DNA of 64,000 nucleotides from an uncultured Stenotrophomonas sp. Lineage in GTDB: Bacteria > Pseudomonadota > Gammaproteobacteria > Xanthomonadales > Xanthomonadaceae. Below, one piece after another: positions 47,392 through 56,449 of this stretch. Below the pieces are notes generated by a model. That model did not search any database and was not told the origin of the DNA. It was given only the letters and a program-made list of their open reading frames with translations. The stretch's first letter is position 1; every line of letters begins with the position of its first letter. The translations under genes were made by a program, and so were the position numbers. The stretch covers positions 992,001 to 1,056,000 of the forward strand of contig FLTS01000001.1 of the NCBI GenBank assembly GCA_900078405.1, written 5' to 3'.

Positions 47392-48530
47392 ACGGCCTGT
47401 CCTTCCCGGTCGCCCCGGCACCGGCATCCACCGCTTCCACCACGCAGGCAACCGGCAACGGCGGCGACAAATCCGGCGGCGATGCCTTCAAGCACCTGCT
47501 CGACGGCGCCGACAGCCCGGCCAAGGCTGGCAGCAAGGAATCCGCCGGCAAGCCGCGGCCGGCCCCCGGCCGCGCCTCCAATGTGGCCGACGACACTGCC
47601 GCCACCGGGGAAACCACCGGCAAATCCACCGACACCGCCGTGCACGGCGACGCCAGCGCCGCTGCCAACGACGACGCCCCGGGCGAGGCACCCTGGCCGC
47701 CGCCGGGCCTGCCGATGATCACGCCGGCCGACTCGGCGCTCCCCCCCGGCGCGGACACCCAGCTCGCCGTCACTCCGGTCATGGCCCCGGCCACCCATCC
47801 AACTTCCCTGCCAACGCCTGAAACCGCCGCGCCGGCTGCCACCGCATCCCCGCCGTTGCCTACCGCGTTGTCCGCTGCGATGGCCACCACGACGGCCGCC
47901 ATGACCACGCAGCCGGCCGCCGCGGAAACGGCTTCGCCTTCCCCGGTTGCCGAGGCTTTGGCATCACTGGCCGGCGATGCCAAGGCGGCCAATGCCGACA
48001 GCGATGCCGCCCCTGCGCCATTGCCGAACTTCGGCCACCTGCTGCAGGGTTCGGCGGCGGCACCGGTGCGTGCCGAAGCCACCCCGTTCACCGGCGAACT
48101 GGCCAAGCCCGTTGCCGTCCATACCCCGGATTTCGACGAAGCCATCGGCGCCCGCATCGGTTGGCTGGCCGAGCAGAAGATCGGCCATGCCCACATCCGC
48201 GTGACCCCGAACGACCTCGGGCCGGTGGAAGTACGCCTGCAACTGGAAGGCGACCGCGTCCATGCCAGCTTCACCAGCGCCCACGCCGACGTGCGCCACG
48301 CACTGGAGAACAGCCTGCCGAAGCTGCGCGAAATGCTTGGCGAACAGGGCATGCAACTGGCCAACGCCGACGTCGGCCAGCATTCGGATCCGCGTGCGAA
48401 CAGCGGCAACGAACAGGCCGGGGCCGGTGCCGGCGGCGGCGATACCGAAACGGCGACTCCGGGAGCTGAGCAGCCGGCCATCACCGCGCGCGGCATCCGC
48501 CTGCGGGGCCTGCTCGACACCTATGCCTGA
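47388..48530 (+). CDS. fliK: Flagellar hook-length control protein FliK
   Basis: A 380-residue secreted molecular ruler. The first 230 residues are a low-complexity, Ala/Pro/Thr-rich region of weak conservation. The C-terminal Flg_hook domain is clear: IGARIGWLAEQKIGHAHIRV, TPNDLGPVEVRLQLEGDRVH, ASFTSAHADVRHALENSLPK and LREMLGEQGMQLANADV. It ends the fliE operon. Confidence 0.93.
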   Translation: MNGLSFPVAPAPASTASTTQATGNGGDKSGGDAFKHLLDGADSPAKAGSKESAGKPRPAPGRASNVADDTAATGETTGKSTDTAVHGDASAAANDDAPGEAPWPPPGLPMITPADSALPPGADTQLAVTPVMAPATHPTSLPTPETAAPAATASPPLPTALSAAMATTTAAMTTQPAAAETASPSPVAEALASLAGDAKAANADSDAAPAPLPNFGHLLQGSAAAPVRAEATPFTGELAKPVAVHTPDFDEAIGARIGWLAEQKIGHAHIRVTPNDLGPVEVRLQLEGDRVHASFTSAHADVRHALENSLPKLREMLGEQGMQLANADVGQHSDPRANSGNEQAGAGAGGGDTETATPGAEQPAITARGIRLRGLLDTYA

Positions 48531-48559
48531 GCGCGCAGCGGTACCCGAGGCTTGGCCCC

Positions 48560-48630
48560 GCAGGCGCGGGGCTTGCCCCACGCGAGGCTCTATCGGCAAA
48601 GCGCCCATGCGGGACAAGCCCCTATCCACG
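48560..48630. repeat. Palindromic repeat, GGGGCTTGCCCC family, after fliK
   Basis: CGCGGGGCTTGCCCCACGCG and GCGGGACAAGCCCC arms flank a short loop. It divides the fliEFGHIJK transcript from the fliL promoter. Confidence 0.75.
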
Positions 48631-48753
48631 AGATGAGGTACCGTCCGGCTCCGCATCCACGAGGATTCGTCTTCGTTTGCATGGCAAACCTTGCATCCAG
48701 GGCCTTGCCGCTCCCGCCAAATTCCCGCCGCAACCAATAAAAGCTGGCACCTC

Positions 48754-48769
48754 CGGCACGTGTATTGCA
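48754..48769 (+). promoter_or_regulatory. Sigma-54 promoter of the fliL operon
   Basis: CGGCACG-TGTA-TTGCA, with GG-N10-GC spacing and a perfect -12. The predicted start near 48781 lies 20 bases before the GTG chosen for fliL. Confidence 0.85.
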
Positions 48770-48800
48770 TCCTTTCGGCAAGCACTTCAGGGAGCACACC

Positions 48801-49331
48801 GTGGCCGCAGCTGCCGACAAGAACCGCAAGACCGACACCCCAAAGGAAAAGGACAGCGCCCCCCAGCCGCAGCGATCGATGCTGATGGTTGCACTGATCG
48901 CGCTGATCGCTGCCGCGGCCGCCGGCGGCGGGGTGTGGTACTTCACCCAGCACCAGGCCAACGGTGCACCTGCCGCCGCCACGGCACCGGCCAAGGCCGC
49001 GATGCCGGCGCCGGCGCAGTACTTCGCGCTCGACCCGGCGTTCGTGGTCAACCTCAACGGCCCGCTCGACGGCCCGCGCTACCTGCAGGTCGAGGTGCAG
49101 CTGATGACCCGCAACCCGCAGGCGCTGACTGCACTGCAGACCCACGCCCCGGCCATCCGCGCACAGCTGCTGATGCTGTTCTCGCAGGTCGAGCCTGCAC
49201 AGATCGCCGACCGCGCAGGCAGGGAAAAGCTGCAGCAATCGGCGCTGGCCGAGGTGCAGAAGCTGATGACCGCCGAGACCGGCAGCAAGGCGGCCGACGA
49301 CCTGCTTTTCACCAGCTTCGTCACCCAGTAA
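48801..49331 (+). CDS. fliL: Flagellar basal body-associated protein FliL
   Basis: A 176-residue single-pass inner-membrane protein that supports the stators. A polar cytoplasmic head (ADKNRKTDTPKEKD) precedes the membrane helix MLMVALIALIAAAAAGGGVW (about residues 27-46); the periplasmic domain begins YFALDPAFVVNLNGPLDGPR. I chose GTG at 48801, with GGGAG seven bases upstream; the earlier in-frame TTG at 48765 is part of the sigma-54 -12 box and cannot be transcribed from it. Confidence 0.9.
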   Translation: MAAAADKNRKTDTPKEKDSAPQPQRSMLMVALIALIAAAAAGGGVWYFTQHQANGAPAAATAPAKAAMPAPAQYFALDPAFVVNLNGPLDGPRYLQVEVQLMTRNPQALTALQTHAPAIRAQLLMLFSQVEPAQIADRAGREKLQQSALAEVQKLMTAETGSKAADDLLFTSFVTQ

Positions 49332-49341
49332 GGCACTGGCG

Positions 49342-50355
49342 ATGATCAACGACCTGCTGTCCCAGGATGAAATCGATGCCCTGTTGCACGGCGTCGATTC
49401 GGGCTCGGTGGATACCGCCGAGCCCGCACCGCCGCCCGGCGAGGCGCGCTCCTACGACTTCGCCAGCCAGGACCGCATCATCCGCGGGCGCATGCCGACC
49501 CTGGAGATGGTCAACGAGCGTTTCGCGCGGCTGTGGCGCATCGGCCTGTTCAACCTGATCCGGCGCTCGTCGGAGCTGTCGGTGCGCGGCATCGAGCTGA
49601 TCAAGTTCAGCGACTACATGCACTCGTTGTACGTGCCCACCAACCTCAACCTGATCCGCTTCAAGCCGCTGCGCGGCACCGGCCTGATCGTGTTCGAGCC
49701 GACCCTGGTGTTCGCGGTGGTGGACAATTTCTTCGGTGGCGACGGCCGCTACCCCACCCGCATCGAAGGCCGCGAGTTCACCGCCACCGAGATGCGGGTG
49801 ATCCAGCTGATGCTCAAGCAGACCTTCGCCGACCTGACCGAGGCATGGGCGCCGGTGATGGGCGTGGAGTTCGACTACATCAACTCCGAAATCAACCCGC
49901 ACTTCGCCAACATCGTCACCCCGCGCGAGTACGTGGTGGTCAGCCGCTTCCACGTCGAGCTGGAGGGCGGCGGCGGCGACATCCACATCACCCTGCCCTA
50001 TTCGATGCTGGAGCCGATCCGCGACGTGCTCGACGCCGGCATCCAGAGCGACCGCAACGACCGCGACGAGAGCTGGGGCATCACGTTGCGCGAGCAGCTG
50101 GACAACGCCGAGCTGGAGCTGTCCAGCGTGATCGCGCGGCGCCGGCTGAGCCTGCGTGACCTGACCCGGCTGAAGGTCGGCGACATCCTGCCGATCGACC
50201 TGATGAAGGAAGTACCCCTGTGCGTGGAGGGCATCCCCGTGTTCACCGGCGAATTCGGCGTGGCCAACGACCGCAACGCCATCAAGATCCTCGCCACCCA
50301 GCCGCCGGGCACGCGCCAGCGTCCCCCCCTGATCCAGGAAGATGCCAATGATTGA
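49342..50355 (+). CDS. fliM: Flagellar motor switch protein FliM
   Basis: A 337-residue C-ring protein that receives phospho-CheY. The N-terminal CheY-binding peptide is LLSQDEIDALLHG (residues 5-17); the middle CheC-like domain contains RIGLFNLIRRSSELSVRGIE and GLIVFEPTLVFAVVDNFFGG; the C-terminal SpoA domain contains LRDLTRLKVGDILPIDL. The N-terminal peptide is closely echoed by three repeats in CheA (62978). Overlaps fliN by eight bases. Confidence 0.97.
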   Translation: MINDLLSQDEIDALLHGVDSGSVDTAEPAPPPGEARSYDFASQDRIIRGRMPTLEMVNERFARLWRIGLFNLIRRSSELSVRGIELIKFSDYMHSLYVPTNLNLIRFKPLRGTGLIVFEPTLVFAVVDNFFGGDGRYPTRIEGREFTATEMRVIQLMLKQTFADLTEAWAPVMGVEFDYINSEINPHFANIVTPREYVVVSRFHVELEGGGGDIHITLPYSMLEPIRDVLDAGIQSDRNDRDESWGITLREQLDNAELELSSVIARRRLSLRDLTRLKVGDILPIDLMKEVPLCVEGIPVFTGEFGVANDRNAIKILATQPPGTRQRPPLIQEDAND

Positions 50356-50692
50356 GAACGACCCCAACGACGTGCCGGCCGCCGCCCCGGCGCAGTTCGC
50401 CAACCTGCAGGCCGACGGCGAGCACCATTCCGACCTGGACCTGGACGTGATCCTCGACGTGCCGGTGACCCTGTCGCTGGAAGTGGGCCGCGCACGCGTG
50501 CCGATCCGCAACCTGCTGCAACTCAACCAGGGTTCGGTGGTGGAACTGGAACGCGGCGCCGGCGAATCGCTGGACGTGTTCGTCAACGGCACCCTGATCG
50601 CCCACGGCGAGGTGGTGGTCATCAACGACCGCTTCGGCGTACGCCTGACCGACGTGGTCAGCCCCAGCGAGCGCATCCGGAGACTGCGTTGA
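50348..50692 (+). CDS. fliN: Flagellar motor switch protein FliN
   Basis: A 114-residue C-ring protein with a single SpoA domain ([60 protein letters not shown]). An ATG two codons upstream (50342) is also possible. The stop overlaps the fliO start (TTGA). Confidence 0.96.
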   Translation: MIENDPNDVPAAAPAQFANLQADGEHHSDLDLDVILDVPVTLSLEVGRARVPIRNLLQLNQGSVVELERGAGESLDVFVNGTLIAHGEVVVINDRFGVRLTDVVSPSERIRRLR

Positions 50693-51090
50693 TCACCACG
50701 CTCGCCACCGCCGCCGCACCGCTGGCCAAAGCCGCGATGCCGGTGGGCCAGCATGCGCCGTCCACGCCGGGCATGTTCGGCGCGGTGCTGGCGCTGCTGA
50801 TGGTGCTGGCACTGATCGTCGGCCTGGGCTGGCTGCTCAAGCGCCTGCCGGGCAGCGGTTTCCGCCCGCCGGAGGGGATGAAGCTGGTCGCCAGCCTCAA
50901 CCTCGGCGCGCGCGAGCGGGTGGTGGTGGTCGAGGTCAACGGCCAGCAACTGTTGCTGGGGGTGAGCGCCGGCGGCATCAGCACCCTGCACGTGCTGCCC
51001 GAGCCGCTGCCGGCCACGCCCGCACCCAACCTCAAGCAACTGCCGAATTTCGCGCACCTGCTGTCGCAGAAGCTGCGCAAGGATTCCTGA
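50689..51090 (+). CDS. fliO: Flagellar biosynthetic protein FliO
   Basis: A 133-residue single-pass membrane protein that aids FliP assembly in the export gate. The membrane helix is [20 protein letters not shown] (about residues 30-49), followed by KRLPGSGF and the cytoplasmic domain [20 protein letters not shown]. Start is TTG at 50689, coupled to fliN. Confidence 0.88.
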   Translation: MITTLATAAAPLAKAAMPVGQHAPSTPGMFGAVLALLMVLALIVGLGWLLKRLPGSGFRPPEGMKLVASLNLGARERVVVVEVNGQQLLLGVSAGGISTLHVLPEPLPATPAPNLKQLPNFAHLLSQKLRKDS

Positions 51091-51092
51091 CC

Positions 51093-51875
51093 ATGCCGGG
51101 CCATCGCCTGAACCGCTCCACCTGCCTGCAACTGCTCGTGTTGCTGGCCCTGCTCGCGCTGCCGGCGCTGGCGCTGGCCGCCCCCGGTGTGCCGCAGCTG
51201 CCCACGCTGCCGGACGTGAACGTCGGCCGCATCGGCGGCCAGCCGGTCAGCCTGCCGCTGCAGACGCTGCTGCTGATGACGGCGATCACCCTGCTGCCGT
51301 CGATGCTGCTGATGCTGACCGCCTTCACCCGCATCATCATCGTGCTGGGCCTGTTGCGGCAGGCGCTGGGCACCGGGCAGACGCCGTCCAACCAGGTGCT
51401 GCTGGGGCTGGCGCTGTTCCTGACCGCGATGGTCATGCTGCCGGTATGGGACAAGGCCTGGTCCACCGGCATGTCGCCCTATCTCAACGGCGAGATCGAC
51501 TTCCAGACCGCGTGGACGCTGACCACCCAGCCGTTGCGCGCGTTCATGCTGGCGCAGGTGCGCGAGACCGACCTGCTGACCTTCGCCGGGCTGGCCGGCC
51601 ACGGCCCCTATGCCGGCCCGGACGCAATCCCGTTCCCGGTGCTGGTCGCCTCCTTCGTCACCAGCGAGCTGAAGACCGCCTTCGAGATCGGCTTCCTGAT
51701 CTTCATCCCGTTCGTCATCATCGACCTGGTGGTGGCCAGCGTGCTGATGTCGATGGGCATGATGATGCTCTCGCCGATGCTGATCTCGGCCCCGTTCAAG
51801 CTGTTGCTGTTCGTGCTGGTGGACGGCTGGGTGCTGGTGGTCGGCACCCTGGCGGCCAGCTTCAACGCGGTGTAA
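51093..51875 (+). CDS. fliP: Flagellar export gate protein FliP
   Basis: A 260-residue core component of the flagellar type III export gate. A cleavable signal peptide ([20 protein letters not shown]) precedes the conserved [20 protein letters not shown] and [20 protein letters not shown] segments, a short periplasmic domain, and the last membrane helices ([40 protein letters not shown]). Confidence 0.97.
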   Translation: MPGHRLNRSTCLQLLVLLALLALPALALAAPGVPQLPTLPDVNVGRIGGQPVSLPLQTLLLMTAITLLPSMLLMLTAFTRIIIVLGLLRQALGTGQTPSNQVLLGLALFLTAMVMLPVWDKAWSTGMSPYLNGEIDFQTAWTLTTQPLRAFMLAQVRETDLLTFAGLAGHGPYAGPDAIPFPVLVASFVTSELKTAFEIGFLIFIPFVIIDLVVASVLMSMGMMMLSPMLISAPFKLLLFVLVDGWVLVVGTLAASFNAV

Positions 51876-51879
51876 CCCC

Positions 51880-52149
51880 ATGTCTCCCGAACTCGCCCTT
51901 ACCGAACTGCGCGGCGGACTGGTCGCCACCTTGTGGATCGCCGGCCCGCTGCTGCTCGCCGTGCTGGTGACCGGCGTGGTGGTCGGCGTGGTGCAGGCCG
52001 CCACCCAGCTCAACGAGCCGACCATCGCCTTCGTCGCCAAGGCGGCGGCGCTGACCGTGACCTTGTTCGCGCTCGGCAGCCTGCTGGTCGGGCATCTGGT
52101 GGAATTCACCACGCTGTTGTTCCAGCGCATACCGCACCTGATCGGCTAG
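51880..52149 (+). CDS. fliQ: Flagellar export gate protein FliQ
   Basis: An 89-residue two-helix export gate subunit, with LLAVLVTGVVVGVVQAATQL and NEPTIAFVAKAAALTVTLFA, the typical family core. It is four bases after fliP. Confidence 0.95.
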   Translation: MSPELALTELRGGLVATLWIAGPLLLAVLVTGVVVGVVQAATQLNEPTIAFVAKAAALTVTLFALGSLLVGHLVEFTTLLFQRIPHLIG

Positions 52150-52193
52150 GCGGGCGTCCCGATGCCCGCCCCTGCCCGCCCCCTCTTTCCGCA

Positions 52194-52220
52194 GGCCCTT
52201 CTCCGAACCGGAGAAAGGCC
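52194..52220. repeat. Hairpin between fliQ and fliR (CCTTCTCC/GGAGAAAGG family)
   Basis: GGCCCTTCTCCG-AAC-CGGAGAAAGGCC has 12-bp arms with one mismatch. It is the only sizeable spacer in the fliL-fliR operon and may tune downstream expression; no T-tract follows. Confidence 0.65.
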
Positions 52221-52240
52221 CGCCGGCGCATAGGCCCGCC

Positions 52241-53032
52241 GTGGATTCCGTCACCCGGGTGGTCATCGACGGCCAGCAGGCCTTCGCCATCATCGGCACC
52301 GTGCTGTGGGTGATGCTGCGCATCGGCGCGATGCTGGTGGCCATGCCGATGGTCGGCAGCCGCTCGTTGCCGGTGCGGGTACGGGCGATGCTGGCGCTGG
52401 TCCTGTCAATGGCGCTGGCGCCGATCCTGCCACCGGTACCGGCATGGAACGGGTTCGACGCGGCCGCGGTGCTCACCATCGCCCGCGAGCTGGCAGTGGG
52501 CGTGGTCATCGGCTTCCTGCTGCGGCTGATCTTCGAGGCCGGCTCGATGGCCGGTGAATTGATCGCGCAGGGCACCGGCCTGGCCTTCGCGCAGATGAGC
52601 GACCCGCTGCGCGGCGGCAGCTCCGGCGTGATCGGGCAGTGGTTCTACCTGCTGTTCGGGCTGATGTTCTTTGCCAGCAACGGCCACCTGGCGCTGATTT
52701 CGCTGCTGGTGGACAGTTACAAGGCATTGCCGATCGGCACCGCCCTGCCCGACCCGCACGCGATGGCGGCATTGGCGCCGACGCTGATGCTGCAGATGTT
52801 CCGCGGCGCGCTGACCCTGGCGCTGCCGCTGACCGTGGCAATGCTGGCCATGAACCTGGCCTTCGGCGTGCTGGCCAAGGCCGCCCCGGCGTTGCACCCG
52901 ATGCAGTTCGGCCTGCCGGTCTCGCTGCTGCTCGGCCTGCTGCTGTTGACGCTGCTTTCCGGGGAAATGGCCGGGCCGGTGCAGCGGCTGTTCGACACCG
53001 CTTTCGACAGCATGCGCCAGGTCACGATGTAG
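52241..53032 (+). CDS. fliR: Flagellar export gate protein FliR
   Basis: A 263-residue multi-pass membrane protein of the export gate. Family patterns: VLWVMLRIGAMLVAMPMVGS, ELAVGVVIGFLLRLIFEAGS, GELIAQGTGLAFAQMSDPLR. Start is GTG at 52241 after a 91-base gap that contains a hairpin. Confidence 0.95.
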   Translation: MDSVTRVVIDGQQAFAIIGTVLWVMLRIGAMLVAMPMVGSRSLPVRVRAMLALVLSMALAPILPPVPAWNGFDAAAVLTIARELAVGVVIGFLLRLIFEAGSMAGELIAQGTGLAFAQMSDPLRGGSSGVIGQWFYLLFGLMFFASNGHLALISLLVDSYKALPIGTALPDPHAMAALAPTLMLQMFRGALTLALPLTVAMLAMNLAFGVLAKAAPALHPMQFGLPVSLLLGLLLLTLLSGEMAGPVQRLFDTAFDSMRQVTM

Positions 53033-53181
53033 GCTTCGCCGGCCGCCGCGGCATGTACCAAGGTGCCATTGCAAGTGTCGCGAAAGCCCGCGATAGTCCA
53101 CCCACCGGCGGCGGGGGAAAGGCGGCCGGCAACGAGGAATTCGCCCCGCGGCAATTGCCGCGGCGGTACCGGGGGAACCAG

Positions 53182-55260
53182 GTGCTCGCAGGAAGCCACG
53201 ACCCGTTGCTGGTCGCGCTGTCGGTGGTCGTTGCCGTGCTGGCCTCGTTCACTGCGCTGGACATGGCCACGCGCGTCAACGCCGCGCCCACGCGCCGTGC
53301 CGCGCTGCCGTGGCTGCTGGCCGGCGGCATCGCGATGGGTACCGGCATCTGGTCGATGCACTTCGTCGGCATGCTTGCCTTCCGCCTGCCGATCCCGCTC
53401 GGCTACGACCCGTGGACCACCCTGCAATCGCTGCTGGCCGCCGTGGCGGCCTCGCTGTTCGCGCTGTGGCTGGTGTCGTTGCCGACCCTGCCGCGGCTGC
53501 GGCTGGTACTGGGCGGGCTGTTGATGGGGCTGGGCATCGCCTGGATGCACTACGTGGGCATGGCCGCGCTGCACATGCAGCCGGCCATCGACTACGAACC
53601 GGTCCGCTTCGCGCTGTCGGTGCTGGTCGCGATGGCCGCCGCGTGGGCCGCGCTGTTCATCGCCTTCCGCCTGCGTGCGGCACAACGGGCGCTGCCGCTG
53701 CGGTTTGCCGCCGCAACGGTGATGGGCCTGGCCATCGTCGGCATGCACTACACCGGCATGGCCGCCGCGCGCTTCCCGGCCGGTGCGGTATGCGGGGCGG
53801 CGCAGCGGGGCGGCATCGGCGGCGGCTGGCTGGCCGCCGGCGTGGTGCTACTGACCGTGGCGGTGATGCTGGTGGTACTGGTCGTCTCGCTGTTCGAACA
53901 GCGCCGGCAGGCGCGCCTGCTGCAACTGCGCAACACCACCCTGGCCGCCTCGCTGGACGAAGCCCAGCGCGAGCTGCTGCACGCCAGCCGGCACGACGCC
54001 CTGACTGGCCTGCCCAACCGCCAGCTGGCGCACGAACACATCGCCTCGCTGCTGCGGCAATGCATGCGCGAAGGACGCATCTGCGCGGTGATGGTGCTGG
54101 ACCTGGACGATTTCGGCCACATCAACCGGGCCTTCGGCCCGCAGGCCGGCGATGCGGTGATGGCCGACGTTGCCGCGCGGCTGCGGCAGGCACTGCCGGC
54201 TGGCGGCGTGGCCGGCCGGCTGGGTGGCGACCGCTACGTGGCCGCCGCGCCGCTGGAGAATGCCGACGCTGCCACCGCGCTGGCGCAACGCCTGCTCGGC
54301 ACGCTCGCGGCGGTGCAGGTGGCCGGGCACGGCCTGCACGTCAGCGGCAGCCTCGGCATGGCGCTGCAGCCACTGCCGGGCGACTGCGCCACCCAGCGGG
54401 TGGCGCAGGCCGAAACCGCGCTTGCCCACGCTCGCCAGGCCGGTCCCAACCACCATGCGCACTACGCCGAATGGATGGATGCCGGCGCCGCGCACGAGCA
54501 GCAGTTGCTCGATGACCTGCGCACGGCCATCGGCACTCCGCAGCTGTCGCTGCACTACCAGCCACGGGTCTGGGCCGACAACGGCCGGGTCTGCTGCGCC
54601 GAAGCGCTGCTGCGCTGGCGCCATCCGCAACACGGGCCGCTGCCCAGCCTGCGCGTGGTACGCCTGGCCGAACGGCACGGGCTGATGGAGGCGCTCGGGC
54701 AATGGGCGCTGGATGAAGCCTGCCGGCAGCTGCGCTGCTGGCAGGACGCCGGCCACCGTGACTGGCAGGTATCGGTCAACCTGTCCACCCAGCAACTGGC
54801 CTCACCCGTCCTGGTCGATAGCGTGCGCCGGTGCCTGGAGCAGAACGATCTGCCCGCCGCCCAGTTGCTGCTGGAAATCGACGAAACCAGCGCGGTGCAC
54901 GCCAGCACCGACGCGCCGGGCCCCCTGCACGCCCTCGCCGCGCTGGGCGTGGGCATCGCCATCGACAACTTCGGCGGCGGCAACGCCAGCCTGCTGCACC
55001 TGCGGCGGCTGCCGGCCAGCCGCATCCTGCTGCACCCCGCCTTCGTGCAGACGCTGGAGGAACGGGACGAGAACGCCACGCTGCTGGCGGCCGTCGTCGC
55101 CCTCGGCCACGCACTGGACATGGAAGTGGGCGCCAAGGGCATCGAGACCCCGCGCCAGCGCATCCAGGTCGAGCAATTGGGCTGCGACCAGCTGCAGGGC
55201 CACCAGATCGGCCGCCCGGCCAGCGCCGAGCAGTTCATCCGCCTGTACGGCAGCCACTGA
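53182..55260 (+). CDS. MHYT-GGDEF-EAL membrane protein with degenerate catalytic motifs
   Basis: A 692-residue protein with an N-terminal MHYT sensor of about seven membrane helices, carrying the motif three times (IWSMHFVGMLAF, AWMHYVGMAALH, IVGMHYTGMAA). The GGDEF site reads RLGGDRYVAA, so diguanylate cyclase activity is unlikely. The EAL domain keeps AEALLRW but has IDETS, IDNFGGGN in place of DDFGTGYS, RILLHPAF in place of KIDRSF, and AKGIET in place of EGVET; catalysis is doubtful. It may act as a c-di-GMP receptor or scaffold between fliR and flhB. GTG at 53182 gives the family start VLAGSHDPLLVALS; an in-frame ATG at 53053 is possible. Confidence 0.85.
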   Translation: MLAGSHDPLLVALSVVVAVLASFTALDMATRVNAAPTRRAALPWLLAGGIAMGTGIWSMHFVGMLAFRLPIPLGYDPWTTLQSLLAAVAASLFALWLVSLPTLPRLRLVLGGLLMGLGIAWMHYVGMAALHMQPAIDYEPVRFALSVLVAMAAAWAALFIAFRLRAAQRALPLRFAAATVMGLAIVGMHYTGMAAARFPAGAVCGAAQRGGIGGGWLAAGVVLLTVAVMLVVLVVSLFEQRRQARLLQLRNTTLAASLDEAQRELLHASRHDALTGLPNRQLAHEHIASLLRQCMREGRICAVMVLDLDDFGHINRAFGPQAGDAVMADVAARLRQALPAGGVAGRLGGDRYVAAAPLENADAATALAQRLLGTLAAVQVAGHGLHVSGSLGMALQPLPGDCATQRVAQAETALAHARQAGPNHHAHYAEWMDAGAAHEQQLLDDLRTAIGTPQLSLHYQPRVWADNGRVCCAEALLRWRHPQHGPLPSLRVVRLAERHGLMEALGQWALDEACRQLRCWQDAGHRDWQVSVNLSTQQLASPVLVDSVRRCLEQNDLPAAQLLLEIDETSAVHASTDAPGPLHALAALGVGIAIDNFGGGNASLLHLRRLPASRILLHPAFVQTLEERDENATLLAAVVALGHALDMEVGAKGIETPRQRIQVEQLGCDQLQGHQIGRPASAEQFIRLYGSH

Positions 55261-55268
55261 ATCCCCGC

Positions 55269-55284
55269 CGGAACGGTTCTTGCA
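55269..55284 (+). promoter_or_regulatory. Sigma-54 promoter of the flhB operon
   Basis: CGGAACG-GTTC-TTGCA has exact GG-N10-GC spacing and a perfect -12. Predicted start near 55296, 23 bases before the flhB ATG. Confidence 0.8.
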
Positions 55285-55318
55285 CGCAAGCGGCTGACCT
55301 TCCCTTGCGTGGCGCGTC

Positions 55319-56449
55319 ATGGCGGAAAACGAAGACGGCACCGAAAAAACCGAACAGCCAACAGCCAAACGCCTGCGCGAGGCCCGCGAGAAAGGCAACG
55401 TCCCGCAGTCGCGGGAACTGTCCACCGCCACGGTGTTCGTCGCCGCCGTGCTGTCGCTGTATGCACTGTCCGGCTACATGGGCGGCGCTGCGCGGCAGTG
55501 GATGAAGCTCGCGCTGAGCCCCGACCCGGGCCTGCTGCATGCCCCGCAGGCGCTGTTCGGCCATGCCGGCTGGATCCTGCTGAAGCTGATGCTGGTGTTC
55601 GCCCCGCTGTTGCTGGTGTGCCTGGCCGCCGGCTTCGTCGCGCCGGTGCTGATGGGCGGCCTGCGCTTTTCCAACAAGGCGCTGATGCCCGACCTGAACC
55701 GCCTGAATCCGATGAACGGGCTCAAGCGCATCTACGGCCCCGAGTCGCTGGCCGAACTGACCAAGTCCCTGCTGCGCATCGTTTTCGTCGGTGGTGCCGT
55801 CGCGCTGGTGGTCTGGCACGGCATTGCCGGCCTGCGCAGCCTGCTGCGGCTACCGCTGGAGAGCGCGGTCCACGACGGGCTCGGCTTCACCCTGCGGCTG
55901 CTGCTGGCCGCGGCCGGGGCGATGGCGCTGCTGGCGGCCATCGACGCCCCGTACCAGAAGTGGAACTGGCTGCGGAAGCTGAAGATGACCCGCGAGGAAC
56001 TCAAGCGCGAGATGAAGGAAAGCGAGGGCAGCCCCGAGGTCAAGGGCCGCATCCGGCAGATGCAGATGCAGCTGTCGCAGCGGCGGATGATGGAAGCCGT
56101 GCCCACGGCCGACGTGGTGGTGGTCAACCCCACCCACTACGCGGTGGCGCTGAAGTACGAAGCCGGGCGCATGAATGCACCGACCGTGGTCGCCCGCGGG
56201 GTGGACGAGCTGGCCCTGCGCATCCGCCAGGTGGCCGACGGCAACCGCGTGGCCATCGTCTCGGCGCCGCCGCTGGCACGCGCCTTGTATAGGGAGAGCC
56301 AACTCGGCAAGGAAATCCCCGTGAGACTGTATTCGGCCGTCGCCCAGGTCCTGTCCTACGTCTATCAATTGCGCACCTGGCGCAGCGGGCCGATGCCGGC
56401 CATGCCCACCCTGGACGTGGATGAATTCGGCAAGGGGGCCCGCCGATGA
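55319..56449 (+). CDS. flhB: Flagellar export switch protein FlhB
   Basis: A 376-residue export gate protein that switches substrate specificity from rod/hook to filament. The N-terminal EKTEQPTAKRLREAREKGNV is the family signature; four membrane helices follow; the self-cleaving motif NPTH is at residues 270-273 in VVVVNPTHYAVALKY. Overlaps flhA by four bases (ATGA). Confidence 0.97.
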   Translation: MAENEDGTEKTEQPTAKRLREAREKGNVPQSRELSTATVFVAAVLSLYALSGYMGGAARQWMKLALSPDPGLLHAPQALFGHAGWILLKLMLVFAPLLLVCLAAGFVAPVLMGGLRFSNKALMPDLNRLNPMNGLKRIYGPESLAELTKSLLRIVFVGGAVALVVWHGIAGLRSLLRLPLESAVHDGLGFTLRLLLAAAGAMALLAAIDAPYQKWNWLRKLKMTREELKREMKESEGSPEVKGRIRQMQMQLSQRRMMEAVPTADVVVVNPTHYAVALKYEAGRMNAPTVVARGVDELALRIRQVADGNRVAIVSAPPLARALYRESQLGKEIPVRLYSAVAQVLSYVYQLRTWRSGPMPAMPTLDVDEFGKGARR

